Position numbers and translations under genes: made by a program. The notes below the pieces were generated by a model. The model worked only from the letters and a program-made list of their open reading frames with translations. It was not told where the DNA came from and searched no databases. 64,000 nt of DNA from Novosphingobium sp. FKTRR1 (GTDB lineage: Bacteria; Pseudomonadota; Alphaproteobacteria; Sphingomonadales; Sphingomonadaceae), in assembly GCF_020404405.1 (NCBI RefSeq), contig NZ_JAIZDA010000010.1:78004-142003 (forward strand), read 5' to 3'. Positions 1 through 7,155 of the stretch are shown in pieces. How positions within the stretch are numbered: position 1 is the first letter of the stretch; every line of letters begins with the position of its first letter.

Positions 1-353
1 AGCTGTCGTTCGCAGGCATTGAAAAGGCGATTGCCGAATACGGCAAGAAGGCGCGCGAAGGCACGCTGACGATGGCCGACATGGCCGGCGGCACTTTCAC
101 CATCTCCAACGGCGGCGTGTTCGGAGGGCTGATGTCCACCCCGATCATCAACCCCCCGCAGTCCGCCGTGCTCGGCCTGCACCGCATCGAGGACCGCCCG
201 GTGGTCCGCAACGGCGAGATCGTGATCCGTCCGATGATGTATCTCGCGCTCAGCTACGACCATCGCATCATTGACGGACGCGAGGCGGTTACCGCACTCA
301 AGACCATCAAGGAAGCGATCGAGGATCCCACCCGGTTGCTGATCGATCTTTGA
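1..353 (+). CDS. sucB: Dihydrolipoyllysine succinyltransferase (E2 of 2-oxoglutarate dehydrogenase), C-terminal part
   Basis: The gene enters from the left edge; the first complete codon is at position 3 and the stop is at 351-353, so only about the last 116 residues are visible. They are the end of the 2-oxoacid dehydrogenase acyltransferase domain: the segment [18 protein letters not shown] and the catalytic HxxxDG motif in [14 protein letters not shown]2 transfers the succinyl group from its lipoyl arm to CoA in the TCA cycle. The next gene on the same strand is lpdA, the E3 of the same complex, which favours the succinyl over the pyruvate-type E2; the specificity itself cannot be read from this fragment. 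Confidence 0.9.
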   Translation, partial: LSFAGIEKAIAEYGKKAREGTLTMADMAGGTFTISNGGVFGGLMSTPIINPPQSAVLGLHRIEDRPVVRNGEIVIRPMMYLALSYDHRIIDGREAVTALKTIKEAIEDPTRLLIDL

Positions 354-371
354 TCTGATGGTGTGCAGCAT

Positions 372-394
372 CCTTCGACAAGCTCAGGATGAGC
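372..394. repeat. Intergenic repeat, left arm of an inverted pair
   Basis: CCTTCGACAAGCTCAGGATG and the next three bases form the left half of an imperfect inverted repeat whose other half is at 426-449. The two arms match at about 20 of 24 positions and are 31 nt apart, between sucB and lpdA. The core TTCGACA(A/G)(G/C)CTCAG is a dispersed intergenic repeat familiar from sphingomonad and other GC-rich genomes. A third half-copy lies at 52719-52743. Confidence 0.75.
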
Positions 395-425
395 CGGGGT
401 TGTTGGTGAATTGAATGCCAAGTCC

Positions 426-449
426 GCTCACCCTGAGCCTGTCGAGGGG
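426..449. repeat. Intergenic repeat, right arm of the inverted pair
   Basis: GCTCACCCTGAGCCTGTCGA plus GGGG, the reverse-complement partner of 372-394. In the sucB-lpdA transcript the two arms could form a long hairpin ending 23 nt before the lpdA start, so the element might act as an mRNA processing or attenuation point; that role is inference. Confidence 0.75.
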
Positions 450-472
450 TGCCAGCGCAACGGAGGCCGAAC

Positions 473-1873
473 ATGGCTGAATACGATTACGACGTTCTTG
501 TCATCGGCGCCGGTCCTGGCGGCTATGTCGCGGCGATCCGGGCTGCGCAACTCGGCCTCAAGACCGCCTGCGCCGAAGGGCGCGAGACGCTCGGCGGCAC
601 CTGCCTCAACGTCGGCTGCATTCCCAGCAAGGCCTTGCTGCACGGCTCGGAACTGTACGACCACGCCGCCAACGGTACGATGGCGGGCTATGGCATCAAG
701 ACCGGCCCGGTAGAACTCGACCTTGAAGCCATGCTCGCGCAAAAGACGGACTCGGTGAAGAGCCTGACCGGCGGCATCGAGTTCCTGTTCAAGAAGAACA
801 AGGTTACCTGGTTGAAGGGGTATGCCGCGTTCGAGGACGCGCACACCGTCACCGTCGCGGGCCAGAAGGTCACCGCCAAGAACATCGTGATCGCCACCGG
901 CTCCAGCGTCACACCGCTGCCCGGCGTGACCGTGGACAACGATGCGGGCGTGATCGTCGACAGCACCGGCGCGCTGTCGCTGAAGAAGGTGCCCGACCAC
1001 CTCGTCGTCATCGGCGGCGGTGTGATCGGGTTGGAACTCGGTTCGGTCTGGCGTCGTCTGGGCGCCAAGGTCACCGTTGTCGAATTCCTCGACCAGTTGC
1101 TGCCCGGCATGGATGGCGACGTGCGCAAGGAAGCCGCCAAGATCTTCAAGAAGCAGGGCCTCGACCTGAAGCTCGGCACCAAGGTGACCGGCGTTGCGGT
1201 CGATGGCGGCAAGGCGACGCTCACCGTCGAACCATCCAAGGGTGGCGAGGCAGCCACCATCGAGGCCGATTGTGTGCTGGTGGCCATTGGCCGCCGTCCG
1301 CATACCGACGGTCTCGGCCTCGACAAGATCGGGCTTGCCGTGAATGCACGCGGCCAGATCGAAACCGACCACGACTTTGCCACCAAGGTCGATGGCGTGT
1401 GGGCGATCGGCGATGTGGTTCCGGGCCCGATGCTGGCGCACAAGGCCGAGGACGAAGGCATTGCCGTGGCTGAAAACATCGCTGGGCTTACCGGCATCGT
1501 CAACCACGCGGTCATCCCCGGCGTCGTCTACACCGCACCCGAATTCGCCGGTGTCGGGCTGACCGAGGAAGCCGCCCGCGAACTGGGCGAAATCAAGGTG
1601 TCCAAGTTCCCGATGCTGGCCAACAGCCGCGCCAAGACCAACCATGAGCCCGACGGCTTCGTCAAGGTCATCGCCGATGCCAAGACCGACCGCGTGCTGG
1701 GCGTCTGGGCGATCGCCTCGGTGGCCGGCACGATGATCGCCGAAGCCGCGCTGGCCATGGAATTCGGCGCGACCAGCGAGGACATCGCCTATACCTGCCA
1801 CGCGCACCCGACGCATTCCGAGGCGCTCAAGGAAGCCGCCATGGGCGTGCGCGGCAAGGCCATCCACATCTGA
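473..1873 (+). CDS. lpdA: Dihydrolipoyl dehydrogenase (E3)
   Basis: FAD flavoprotein of 466 aa that reoxidises the dihydrolipoyl group of 2-oxoacid dehydrogenase complexes with NAD+. The N-terminal FAD motif VIGAGPGG is followed by the redox disulfide in GGTCLNVGCIPSK (Cys44 and Cys49), a second dinucleotide fold VVIGGGVIGLE for NAD, and the C-terminal dimer-domain His-Glu pair in HAHPTHSEAL. An in-frame ATG exists at 449, but 473 is chosen because GGAGG at 462-466 sits 6 nt upstream and the protein then begins MAEYDYDVLVIGAG, as is usual for the family. It follows sucB on the same strand, completing the 2-oxoglutarate dehydrogenase set. Confidence 0.96.
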   Translation: MAEYDYDVLVIGAGPGGYVAAIRAAQLGLKTACAEGRETLGGTCLNVGCIPSKALLHGSELYDHAANGTMAGYGIKTGPVELDLEAMLAQKTDSVKSLTGGIEFLFKKNKVTWLKGYAAFEDAHTVTVAGQKVTAKNIVIATGSSVTPLPGVTVDNDAGVIVDSTGALSLKKVPDHLVVIGGGVIGLELGSVWRRLGAKVTVVEFLDQLLPGMDGDVRKEAAKIFKKQGLDLKLGTKVTGVAVDGGKATLTVEPSKGGEAATIEADCVLVAIGRRPHTDGLGLDKIGLAVNARGQIETDHDFATKVDGVWAIGDVVPGPMLAHKAEDEGIAVAENIAGLTGIVNHAVIPGVVYTAPEFAGVGLTEEAARELGEIKVSKFPMLANSRAKTNHEPDGFVKVIADAKTDRVLGVWAIASVAGTMIAEAALAMEFGATSEDIAYTCHAHPTHSEALKEAAMGVRGKAIHI

Positions 1874-1908
1874 CACCAACCGGGCTCGCCCCCCAACCAC
1901 CAGCCACA

Positions 1909-1939
1909 GGGCCGTCCGGACCGCCGGGCGGCCCTTCTT
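1909..1939 (+). terminator. Likely terminator of the sucB-lpdA transcript
   Basis: GGGCCGTCCGG pairs with the stretch ending GGCGGCCC at 1934 across a short loop (about 11 base pairs including one G-U), followed by TTCTT. It lies 36 nt after the lpdA stop and just before a convergent gene. Confidence 0.6.
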
Positions 1940-1956
1940 GCGTTGGCAATCGCGTT

Positions 1957-2307
1957 TCAGAACGGCAACTTCACCCCGACCATGATGCGGTTTGACGGCG
2001 TTCCACCGACCATGCGCTGATCGGTGTGAATGTCGGCGACCACGCCATTGCCCAAAGCCATGCGCGCCATCGGCGGAGTTGGCTGGGCAAAAGTCTGCGG
2101 CAAGGGTTGCAGGCGATAGCGCTTCTGGTCGGTGGCACAGACCACGATCTCGCCCGCGCTGTCATCGCCGCAAGCCGGAGCGGGCGGAACGGTCGGTCGC
2201 ACCCGCGCCAGATCGAACGTCCGCACGTCCGCGGGCAAGGCTGGTTGAACAATCGCGGGGGGATCGACTGCTGGCACGATCATTCCCCACTCATGTTGCA
2301 ACGACAT
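1957..2307 (-). CDS. Small protein of unknown function
   Basis: 116 aa, not recognised. The centre carries DSAGEIVVCATDQKRYRLQPLP, a pattern (acidic residue, GEIVVC, then R-R/L-P) that recurs in small exported or periplasmic sphingomonad proteins of unknown role; the end GGTPSNRIMVGVKLPF resembles the closing segment of such proteins. No clear signal peptide or transmembrane segment is seen from either candidate start (ATG at 2307, or ATG at 2286 preceded by GTGGGGA). It converges on lpdA. Coding is supported by the intact frame and the family-like motif only. Confidence 0.55.
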   Translation of the reverse strand: MSLQHEWGMIVPAVDPPAIVQPALPADVRTFDLARVRPTVPPAPACGDDSAGEIVVCATDQKRYRLQPLPQTFAQPTPPMARMALGNGVVADIHTDQRMVGGTPSNRIMVGVKLPF

Positions 2308-2389
2308 TCGCCTTGTTTCGCAACACTATGGCCGCACCAAGGCACGCAGGGACGGCGCCGGGTCGTCCATCGCTGCGATTGACGGGGTT

Positions 2390-2779
2390 TCAATCGGGGC
2401 GGCGCGGGGTGATCGCATGAAACAGCCCGGCCGATACCGCGATGCCGACGAGCGTCGCCACAAGATCCTGCGTGTCGAACACCAGCCGGTTGTTCAACAT
2501 TTGCACGAATTCCCAGCCGCACAGCCCGGCTCCGCTGATCGCGGCGCAGACAAGGAAACGCAACCGCAGCGCGACAAAGTCGTCACCGCGTTGTCGGTCT
2601 GTCCAGACGCTCAACAGCACGAAGCTGATCGAGATGGCGGCGGCGAAGTTGGGAGCGACCCCGCGCAGATAGGTGCCGACGGGGCCAAAATGCCAGTGGT
2701 GGTCGCGCACCCAGTGGACCGACGACAGGAGCGCCAGTGCCGCTATCCCGACAAGTCCGTACCGTGTTGATAGGCGCAT
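2390..2779 (-). CDS. Small VanZ-like integral membrane protein
   Basis: 129 aa with about four hydrophobic segments (near residues 7-25, 40-58, 70-90 and 103-122). The third and fourth loops, FLVCAAISGAGLCGWEFVQM followed by FDTQDLVATLVG, resemble the VanZ-like family pattern (E-hQ around helix 3, then FD-xDhhxNxxG). ATG at 2779 is preferred over a GTG three codons upstream because GAGG lies 8 nt before it. It stands alone, 67 nt upstream of the iorB-like gene's end, on the same strand. VanZ-like proteins have no settled function in Gram-negatives, so none is proposed. Confidence 0.6.
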   Translation of the reverse strand: MRLSTRYGLVGIAALALLSSVHWVRDHHWHFGPVGTYLRGVAPNFAAAISISFVLLSVWTDRQRGDDFVALRLRFLVCAAISGAGLCGWEFVQMLNNRLVFDTQDLVATLVGIAVSAGLFHAITPRRPD

Positions 2780-2846
2780 CGCTGACACCTCGGCACTTTC
2801 GCCCGGCTCGGGCGGCGGGAGGGGAAGATCCCCCTCCCCTTATCTC

Positions 2847-4964
2847 TCAAACGCTCTCCAGCGCCTTTTGCAGAGGCAGCGTACGCAGCCGCTTGCCGGT
2901 GGCGGCGAACACCGCGTTGGCCAGCGCCGGGAAGATCACCGCGCACGGTGGTTCACCCATGCCGCCTGGCTTTTCAGTGCTGGTGATCAGCGTGGTCTCG
3001 ATGCGCGGCGCTTCGTTCATGCGCAGAACGCGGTAGTCGTGGAAGTTCGATTGTTCGGCCGCACCGCCGTTGAAGGTGACTTCGCCGAACAGCGCTGCCG
3101 AGCCGCCGAACAGCACGCCGCTGTCGATCTGCGCGCGGATGCCCGAGGGGTTGATCGCCTGCCCGCAATCGACCGCGACGGTGACCTTCTTCACGACGAT
3201 CTGCTTGTCCGCCCCCACCGAGACTTGCGCCACGGCCGCCATGTACGTGTCCCAGTTGTGGATCACCGCCACGCCAAGACCTGTGCCAGCCGGTTGCTTC
3301 GTGTTCCAGTCCGACAGCGCGCGGACGGTTTCGAGCGCGTGGCGCGCGCGCGGATCGGTGATCAGCGCCAGACGGTATTCGATGGCATCGCGGCCCAGTT
3401 CGTGCGCCAGTTCGTCGACCAGCGATTCCACCGCAAAAGCGGTACGCAATGGCCCCACGCCGCGCCACCAGCTGGTCGGCACCAGACTTTCGGCCTGCTG
3501 GAAGGTGACCTTGCGCGCGGGCACTTCATAGAGCGGCGCGGTCAGACCATCGACCACATCGTCATCGACACCCTTGAAGGCGGGCCCCATCAGCCGCGCC
3601 ATGATCGACGAGCCCGCGATCTTGTGCTCCCACGCGACCGGCTTGCCTTCGGCATCGAGCGCGACGTTGAAGCGATCGGCATAGGCCGGGCGGTACCAGT
3701 CGTGCGCGATGTCCTCCTCGCGCGACCAGATAAGTTTGACCGGCCATGGCACCTTCGCAGCAAGTTGGACCGCGCGTTCGACCATGTCGGTTTCCAGTCG
3801 CCGCCCGAAGCCGCCGCCCATCAGGCGGTTGTGGACGGTAACCTTGTCGAGCGCGAAGCCGAGCGCCTTGGCTGCAGCATCGCGCGCGACCGAAGGAACT
3901 TGCGTGCCGGTCCACACCGTACAGGCGCCATCCTTGACTTGCGCCACGCAATTGGCGGGTTCCATCGTCGCGTGGGCAAGGAAGGCCTGATGGTATTCGG
4001 CCGAGAACGTGCGCTTGGCCCCGGCCCGCGCCTTGGCCAGATCGCCGTTGTCGACGGCGGCGAAGCCGGGCTTTTCGAGCGCAGCGGCCACCGCGCCGGT
4101 GATCTGCGCGTGAGTGGTCGCCTTGTGCGCCGCGTCGGCGGTCCAGGTGGGCGCTGCGGCGGCGATCCCCTGTTTTGCGGCCCAGGTGTTGTCGGCCACG
4201 ACATAGAGCGCGTCGGACACCTTCACCACCGCGACCACGCCGGGCACGGCCTTGGCGGCCGCCTCATTTGCGGTGGCGAGCGTGCCGCCGAATACCGGCG
4301 ACTGGACGATGGCGGCAAACTTCATTCCAGGCACGATCACGTCAATGCCGAATTCGGCCTTTCCGCGCGCCTTGGCCGCACCATCAAGTCGGCGATGCGG
4401 CTTGCCGATGACCTTGTAGTCGCTGGCCCCCAGCACCGGCGCCTCAGTCGGCAGTGGCGCTGCGGCGGCGGCAGTGACCAGCGCGGCATAGGGCAGCACT
4501 TTGCCGCTGGCCTGATGCACCACCGCGCCGTTGAACGCGTGGCAATCGGCTGCCGAAACCTTCCACTGCGCGGCAGCCGCCTGCACCAGCGCCGCCCGCG
4601 CTTTGGCGCCGGCTTCGCGCAAGGGCTGCCACAGTTCGCGGATCGAAGTGGAACCGCCGGTTTCCTGACTGATCGGCGCAAAGCGCTCCTTGTCGCCATC
4701 GGCCAATGTGACCACCACATCGGCGGGGGCCACGGCAAGCTCCTCGGCAGCGATCATCGTCACGGCGGTCAGGATGCCCTGCCCCATCTCGGTCTTGGGC
4801 AAGGCCAGCGTGACTTTGCCATCAAGGCCCACGCCGAGCCAGGTGTTGGCGGCCAGCGCCTTTGCCGCTGGCGTGGCAGCGTGCGTGGCAAGTACCGGCA
4901 CGGCAAGCGCCCCGGCCGCGAGCGACGATCCAGCGATGAACTGGCGACGACTGGCGCGCATCAT
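2847..4964 (-). CDS. iorB: Molybdopterin-dependent oxidoreductase large subunit (isoquinoline 1-oxidoreductase beta-type)
   Basis: 705 aa. Large, molybdenum-binding subunit of a xanthine-oxidase-family hydroxylase of the IorB type. A twin-arginine signal is evident at the N-terminus (RRQFIAGSSLAAGALAVPVL), implying folded export to the periplasm or membrane side. Two molybdopterin-binding halves follow, with the GGGFGRRLETDM motif in the middle and GGMGEPPCAVIFPALANAVF near the C-terminus, where the Glu is at the position of the catalytic glutamate. It overlaps the Fe-S subunit gene upstream by 4 nt (ATGA), so the two are translationally coupled. The true substrate (N-heterocycle or aldehyde) cannot be told. 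No cytochrome c or XdhC-like maturation gene lies beside it. Confidence 0.85.
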   Translation of the reverse strand: MMRASRRQFIAGSSLAAGALAVPVLATHAATPAAKALAANTWLGVGLDGKVTLALPKTEMGQGILTAVTMIAAEELAVAPADVVVTLADGDKERFAPISQETGGSTSIRELWQPLREAGAKARAALVQAAAAQWKVSAADCHAFNGAVVHQASGKVLPYAALVTAAAAAPLPTEAPVLGASDYKVIGKPHRRLDGAAKARGKAEFGIDVIVPGMKFAAIVQSPVFGGTLATANEAAAKAVPGVVAVVKVSDALYVVADNTWAAKQGIAAAAPTWTADAAHKATTHAQITGAVAAALEKPGFAAVDNGDLAKARAGAKRTFSAEYHQAFLAHATMEPANCVAQVKDGACTVWTGTQVPSVARDAAAKALGFALDKVTVHNRLMGGGFGRRLETDMVERAVQLAAKVPWPVKLIWSREEDIAHDWYRPAYADRFNVALDAEGKPVAWEHKIAGSSIMARLMGPAFKGVDDDVVDGLTAPLYEVPARKVTFQQAESLVPTSWWRGVGPLRTAFAVESLVDELAHELGRDAIEYRLALITDPRARHALETVRALSDWNTKQPAGTGLGVAVIHNWDTYMAAVAQVSVGADKQIVVKKVTVAVDCGQAINPSGIRAQIDSGVLFGGSAALFGEVTFNGGAAEQSNFHDYRVLRMNEAPRIETTLITSTEKPGGMGEPPCAVIFPALANAVFAATGKRLRTLPLQKALESV

Positions 4965-5434
4965 GCCTTCTCCCCGGCATGCAGGGCGGCTGCCCGGTGA
5001 ATGGCGGTGCGGATGCGCGGATAGGTGCCGCAGCGACAGATGTTGCCCGCCATACCGGCATCGATCGCGGCATCATCAGGCTTGGGATTGTCCTTGAGCA
5101 GCGAGGCTGCAGCGACGATCTGGCCGGGCTGGCAGTATCCGCACTGAACGACATCGACTTCGTCCCATGCGGTGACCAGTGCCTTGCCCAAGGGCTGTTC
5201 GGTCAGCCCTTCGATCGTGGTGATCGCCTTGCCCTGCGCATCGCCCGCTGGCGTCTGGCACGAGAAAGCGCGGGTTCCGTCGATCAGCACGCTGCACGCG
5301 CCGCACAGGCCCGCCGCGCACCCGAACTTGGTTCCGGTCATCTGCGCCACATCGCGCAACAGCCACAGCAGCGGCATTTCCGCCGGGACATCGAAGCTGG
5401 CAGGCTTGCCATTGATCGTCAGTGTCACGGCCAT
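4961..5434 (-). CDS. iorA: (2Fe-2S)-binding small subunit of the molybdenum hydroxylase (IorA-type)
   Basis: 157 aa from ATG 5434. It has the two-domain layout of this family: a plant-ferredoxin-like N-terminal domain with CAAGLCGACSVLIDG plus a following Cys, then an all-helical domain with CGYCQPGQIV and NICRCGTYPRI, giving two [2Fe-2S] clusters that carry electrons from the Mo site. An upstream in-frame start at 5491 would add 19 residues with no family similarity; MAVTLTINGKP is the normal beginning. It ends in a 4-nt overlap with the large subunit gene and is the first gene of a two-gene operon. Confidence 0.88.
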   Translation of the reverse strand: MAVTLTINGKPASFDVPAEMPLLWLLRDVAQMTGTKFGCAAGLCGACSVLIDGTRAFSCQTPAGDAQGKAITTIEGLTEQPLGKALVTAWDEVDVVQCGYCQPGQIVAAASLLKDNPKPDDAAIDAGMAGNICRCGTYPRIRTAIHRAAALHAGEKA

Positions 5435-5536
5435 CGCCGGAATTCCCCCAATTATACGTTTGCCGCATGTTGTCGCGGCGCAAACCGTCAAGTCAAGCTA
5501 GCCTGCCCGGCAAGCGCCAACAAGGGCGCGGCGCCC

Positions 5537-6889
5537 TTAGAGCAAGCCCAGATACGTATCGTACTCGAAGCGGTCGATATGGCCAAGGAAAGCCGCGCGG
5601 TCCTGCCGCTTGCAGGCGACATAGATGTCGCGAAAACGCGCGCCGAAGATCGCCTCGGCAAAGATCGAACTGGCGAAGCGGTCGATCGCCACACCCCATT
5701 CGACCGGCAGCGCAGCCCCGGCGCCGGGGTTGGTCGGATCTTGCGGCGGTGGCGGCGCCACTCCGGCCTCGATACCCTCCAGCATGGCGCCGAGCATCGC
5801 GGCGGTCGCGATGTAGGCGTTTGCATCGGCTCCCGAAATGCGGTGTTCGATGCGGGTGGAACGAGCGTCGGAATTGATCACGCGCACCGCTGCCGAGCGG
5901 TCATCCACGCCCCAGCCCGCAGACACCGGCGCATGGGCATCAGGCCGGAAGCGCCGGAACGAATTGAAGTTGGGCGCAAAGGCCAGCATCGTTTCGGGCA
6001 TCGCCCCAAGCAGGCCGGTTACGGCATGGAGCAGCAGATCGCTTGGCCCGCCCTCGGGCTTGCCCAACACGTTGCGCCCCTTGGTGTCGAGCACGCTGGC
6101 ATGGATGTGCATGCCACTGCCCGAGGCATCGCCATAAGGCTTGGCCATGAACGTGGCCCCCAGTCCGTGGACCTTGGCCAGCGTGCGCACCACGCGGCGC
6201 ATCAGCATGACGTCATCGGCGGCGGCCAGCGCGTCGGCGCGGTGCAGCAGGTTGAGTTCGAACTGGCCGGGTCCGGCCTCGCTGATTACCCCGTCGGCGG
6301 GAATGCCCAGCGCCGCTGCGGCATCGAATACCGCATCGAAGAACGGTGCATGTTCGGCCAGTGCCGAGGTGGACAGCGTGTCGTTGCGCCGCATGTTGCC
6401 ATCGGGCGGCACCGGCACGCCATTTTCGAGCCGGTAGAGATAGAATTCCAGCTCCATCGCCACCACCGGGGTCAACCCTCTGGCAGAATAACGCGCCAGG
6501 ACTCGTTCCAGCGCGCCGCGCGGGTCGGACACCACCGGGTTGCCATCAGGATCGCGCATCGTCAGCAAGGCCTGGCCCACGCCATCACCCAGCCACGGCA
6601 TGGCGGCAAAACGGCCGGGCACGGCGTAGCACAAGGCGTCGGGATCGCCGGTGCCGAATGCCAGCCCCGCATCCGCCACGTCGCAACCCCACGCATCTTG
6701 CGCGAAGACCGAGATCGGGACCGGCAGACCCTTGGCATCGAGCGAGCCCGCCTTGTCGCGCGCCAGCCATTTGCCCTTTGCGGCGCCGGCAATGTCGAAC
6801 ACGAACGCTTCGACGCGGGTGATCGCGGTGTGCCTCCCCAGCCACGCGGACAGGGATTGCTGATGCGGCGCGAGAGCATGATTGGTCAT
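5537..6889 (-). CDS. Glutamine synthetase family protein (gamma-glutamylamine synthetase-like)
   Basis: About 450 aa. The C-terminal catalytic barrel shows GMHIHASV (metal/ATP-binding His), NSFRRFRPDAHAPVSAGWG and the arginine-rich RIEHRISGADANAYI, the arrangement of the PuuA-like branch, which ligates glutamate to amines rather than to ammonia. The N-terminal region is short and unlike GlnA. ATG 6889 (MTNHALAP) is preferred; an ATG at 6988 would add 33 residues of doubtful homology and begin inside a repeat. It is transcribed divergently from the TonB receptor at 7156, and the shared region carries a repeated motif (6891-7103), so the two are probably co-regulated. Amine catabolism is inferred, not shown. 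Confidence 0.8.
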   Translation of the reverse strand: MTNHALAPHQQSLSAWLGRHTAITRVEAFVFDIAGAAKGKWLARDKAGSLDAKGLPVPISVFAQDAWGCDVADAGLAFGTGDPDALCYAVPGRFAAMPWLGDGVGQALLTMRDPDGNPVVSDPRGALERVLARYSARGLTPVVAMELEFYLYRLENGVPVPPDGNMRRNDTLSTSALAEHAPFFDAVFDAAAALGIPADGVISEAGPGQFELNLLHRADALAAADDVMLMRRVVRTLAKVHGLGATFMAKPYGDASGSGMHIHASVLDTKGRNVLGKPEGGPSDLLLHAVTGLLGAMPETMLAFAPNFNSFRRFRPDAHAPVSAGWGVDDRSAAVRVINSDARSTRIEHRISGADANAYIATAAMLGAMLEGIEAGVAPPPPQDPTNPGAGAALPVEWGVAIDRFASSIFAEAIFGARFRDIYVACKRQDRAAFLGHIDRFEYDTYLGLL

Positions 6890-6890
6890 A

Positions 6891-7103
6891 TCTGTGATCC
6901 CATAATGGATGGACCCGCCCGCTGTCCAGTCCGCGCCAAAACGGAGCTTGAATAAGGACGGCTCCTCAGGGATGGTCTTGGTCGGCATAGATCACAGACG
7001 TTGCAACAATGCATCATCCCCGCGTCGTCACGAGGCGCAAAGCAGGAAGGCGTTTGACAATCCGGGAGGGAGAGGCAGTTTGTTGCATACATCGTCTGTG
7101 ATC
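6891..7103. promoter_or_regulatory. Divergent control region with three copies of TCTGTGATC
   Basis: TCTGTGATC occurs at 6891-6899 and 7095-7103, and in reverse (GATCACAGA) at 6990-6998. The last two extend to a perfect 11-bp inverted pair, GATCACAGACG at 6990-7000 and CGTCTGTGATC at 7093-7103, and are flanked on their inner sides by TGCAACAA (7002-7009) and TTGTTGCA (7080-7087). The two arms start 103 bp apart, close to ten helical turns, and enclose a consensus -35 hexamer TTGACA at 7054-7059. This looks like a looping operator for a regulator shared by the glutamine-synthetase-like gene and the TonB receptor; the regulator is not identifiable here. Confidence 0.6.
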
Positions 7104-7155
7104 GCCGATCAGACCGGCTGAGACCGCAGCGACAAGAACCAATGGGGTTGGCAGA

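Noticed and set aside
2673..5000. 775-codon open frame on the plus strand
   Set aside because: Antisense to the iorB-like gene, which carries a twin-arginine signal and molybdopterin motifs.
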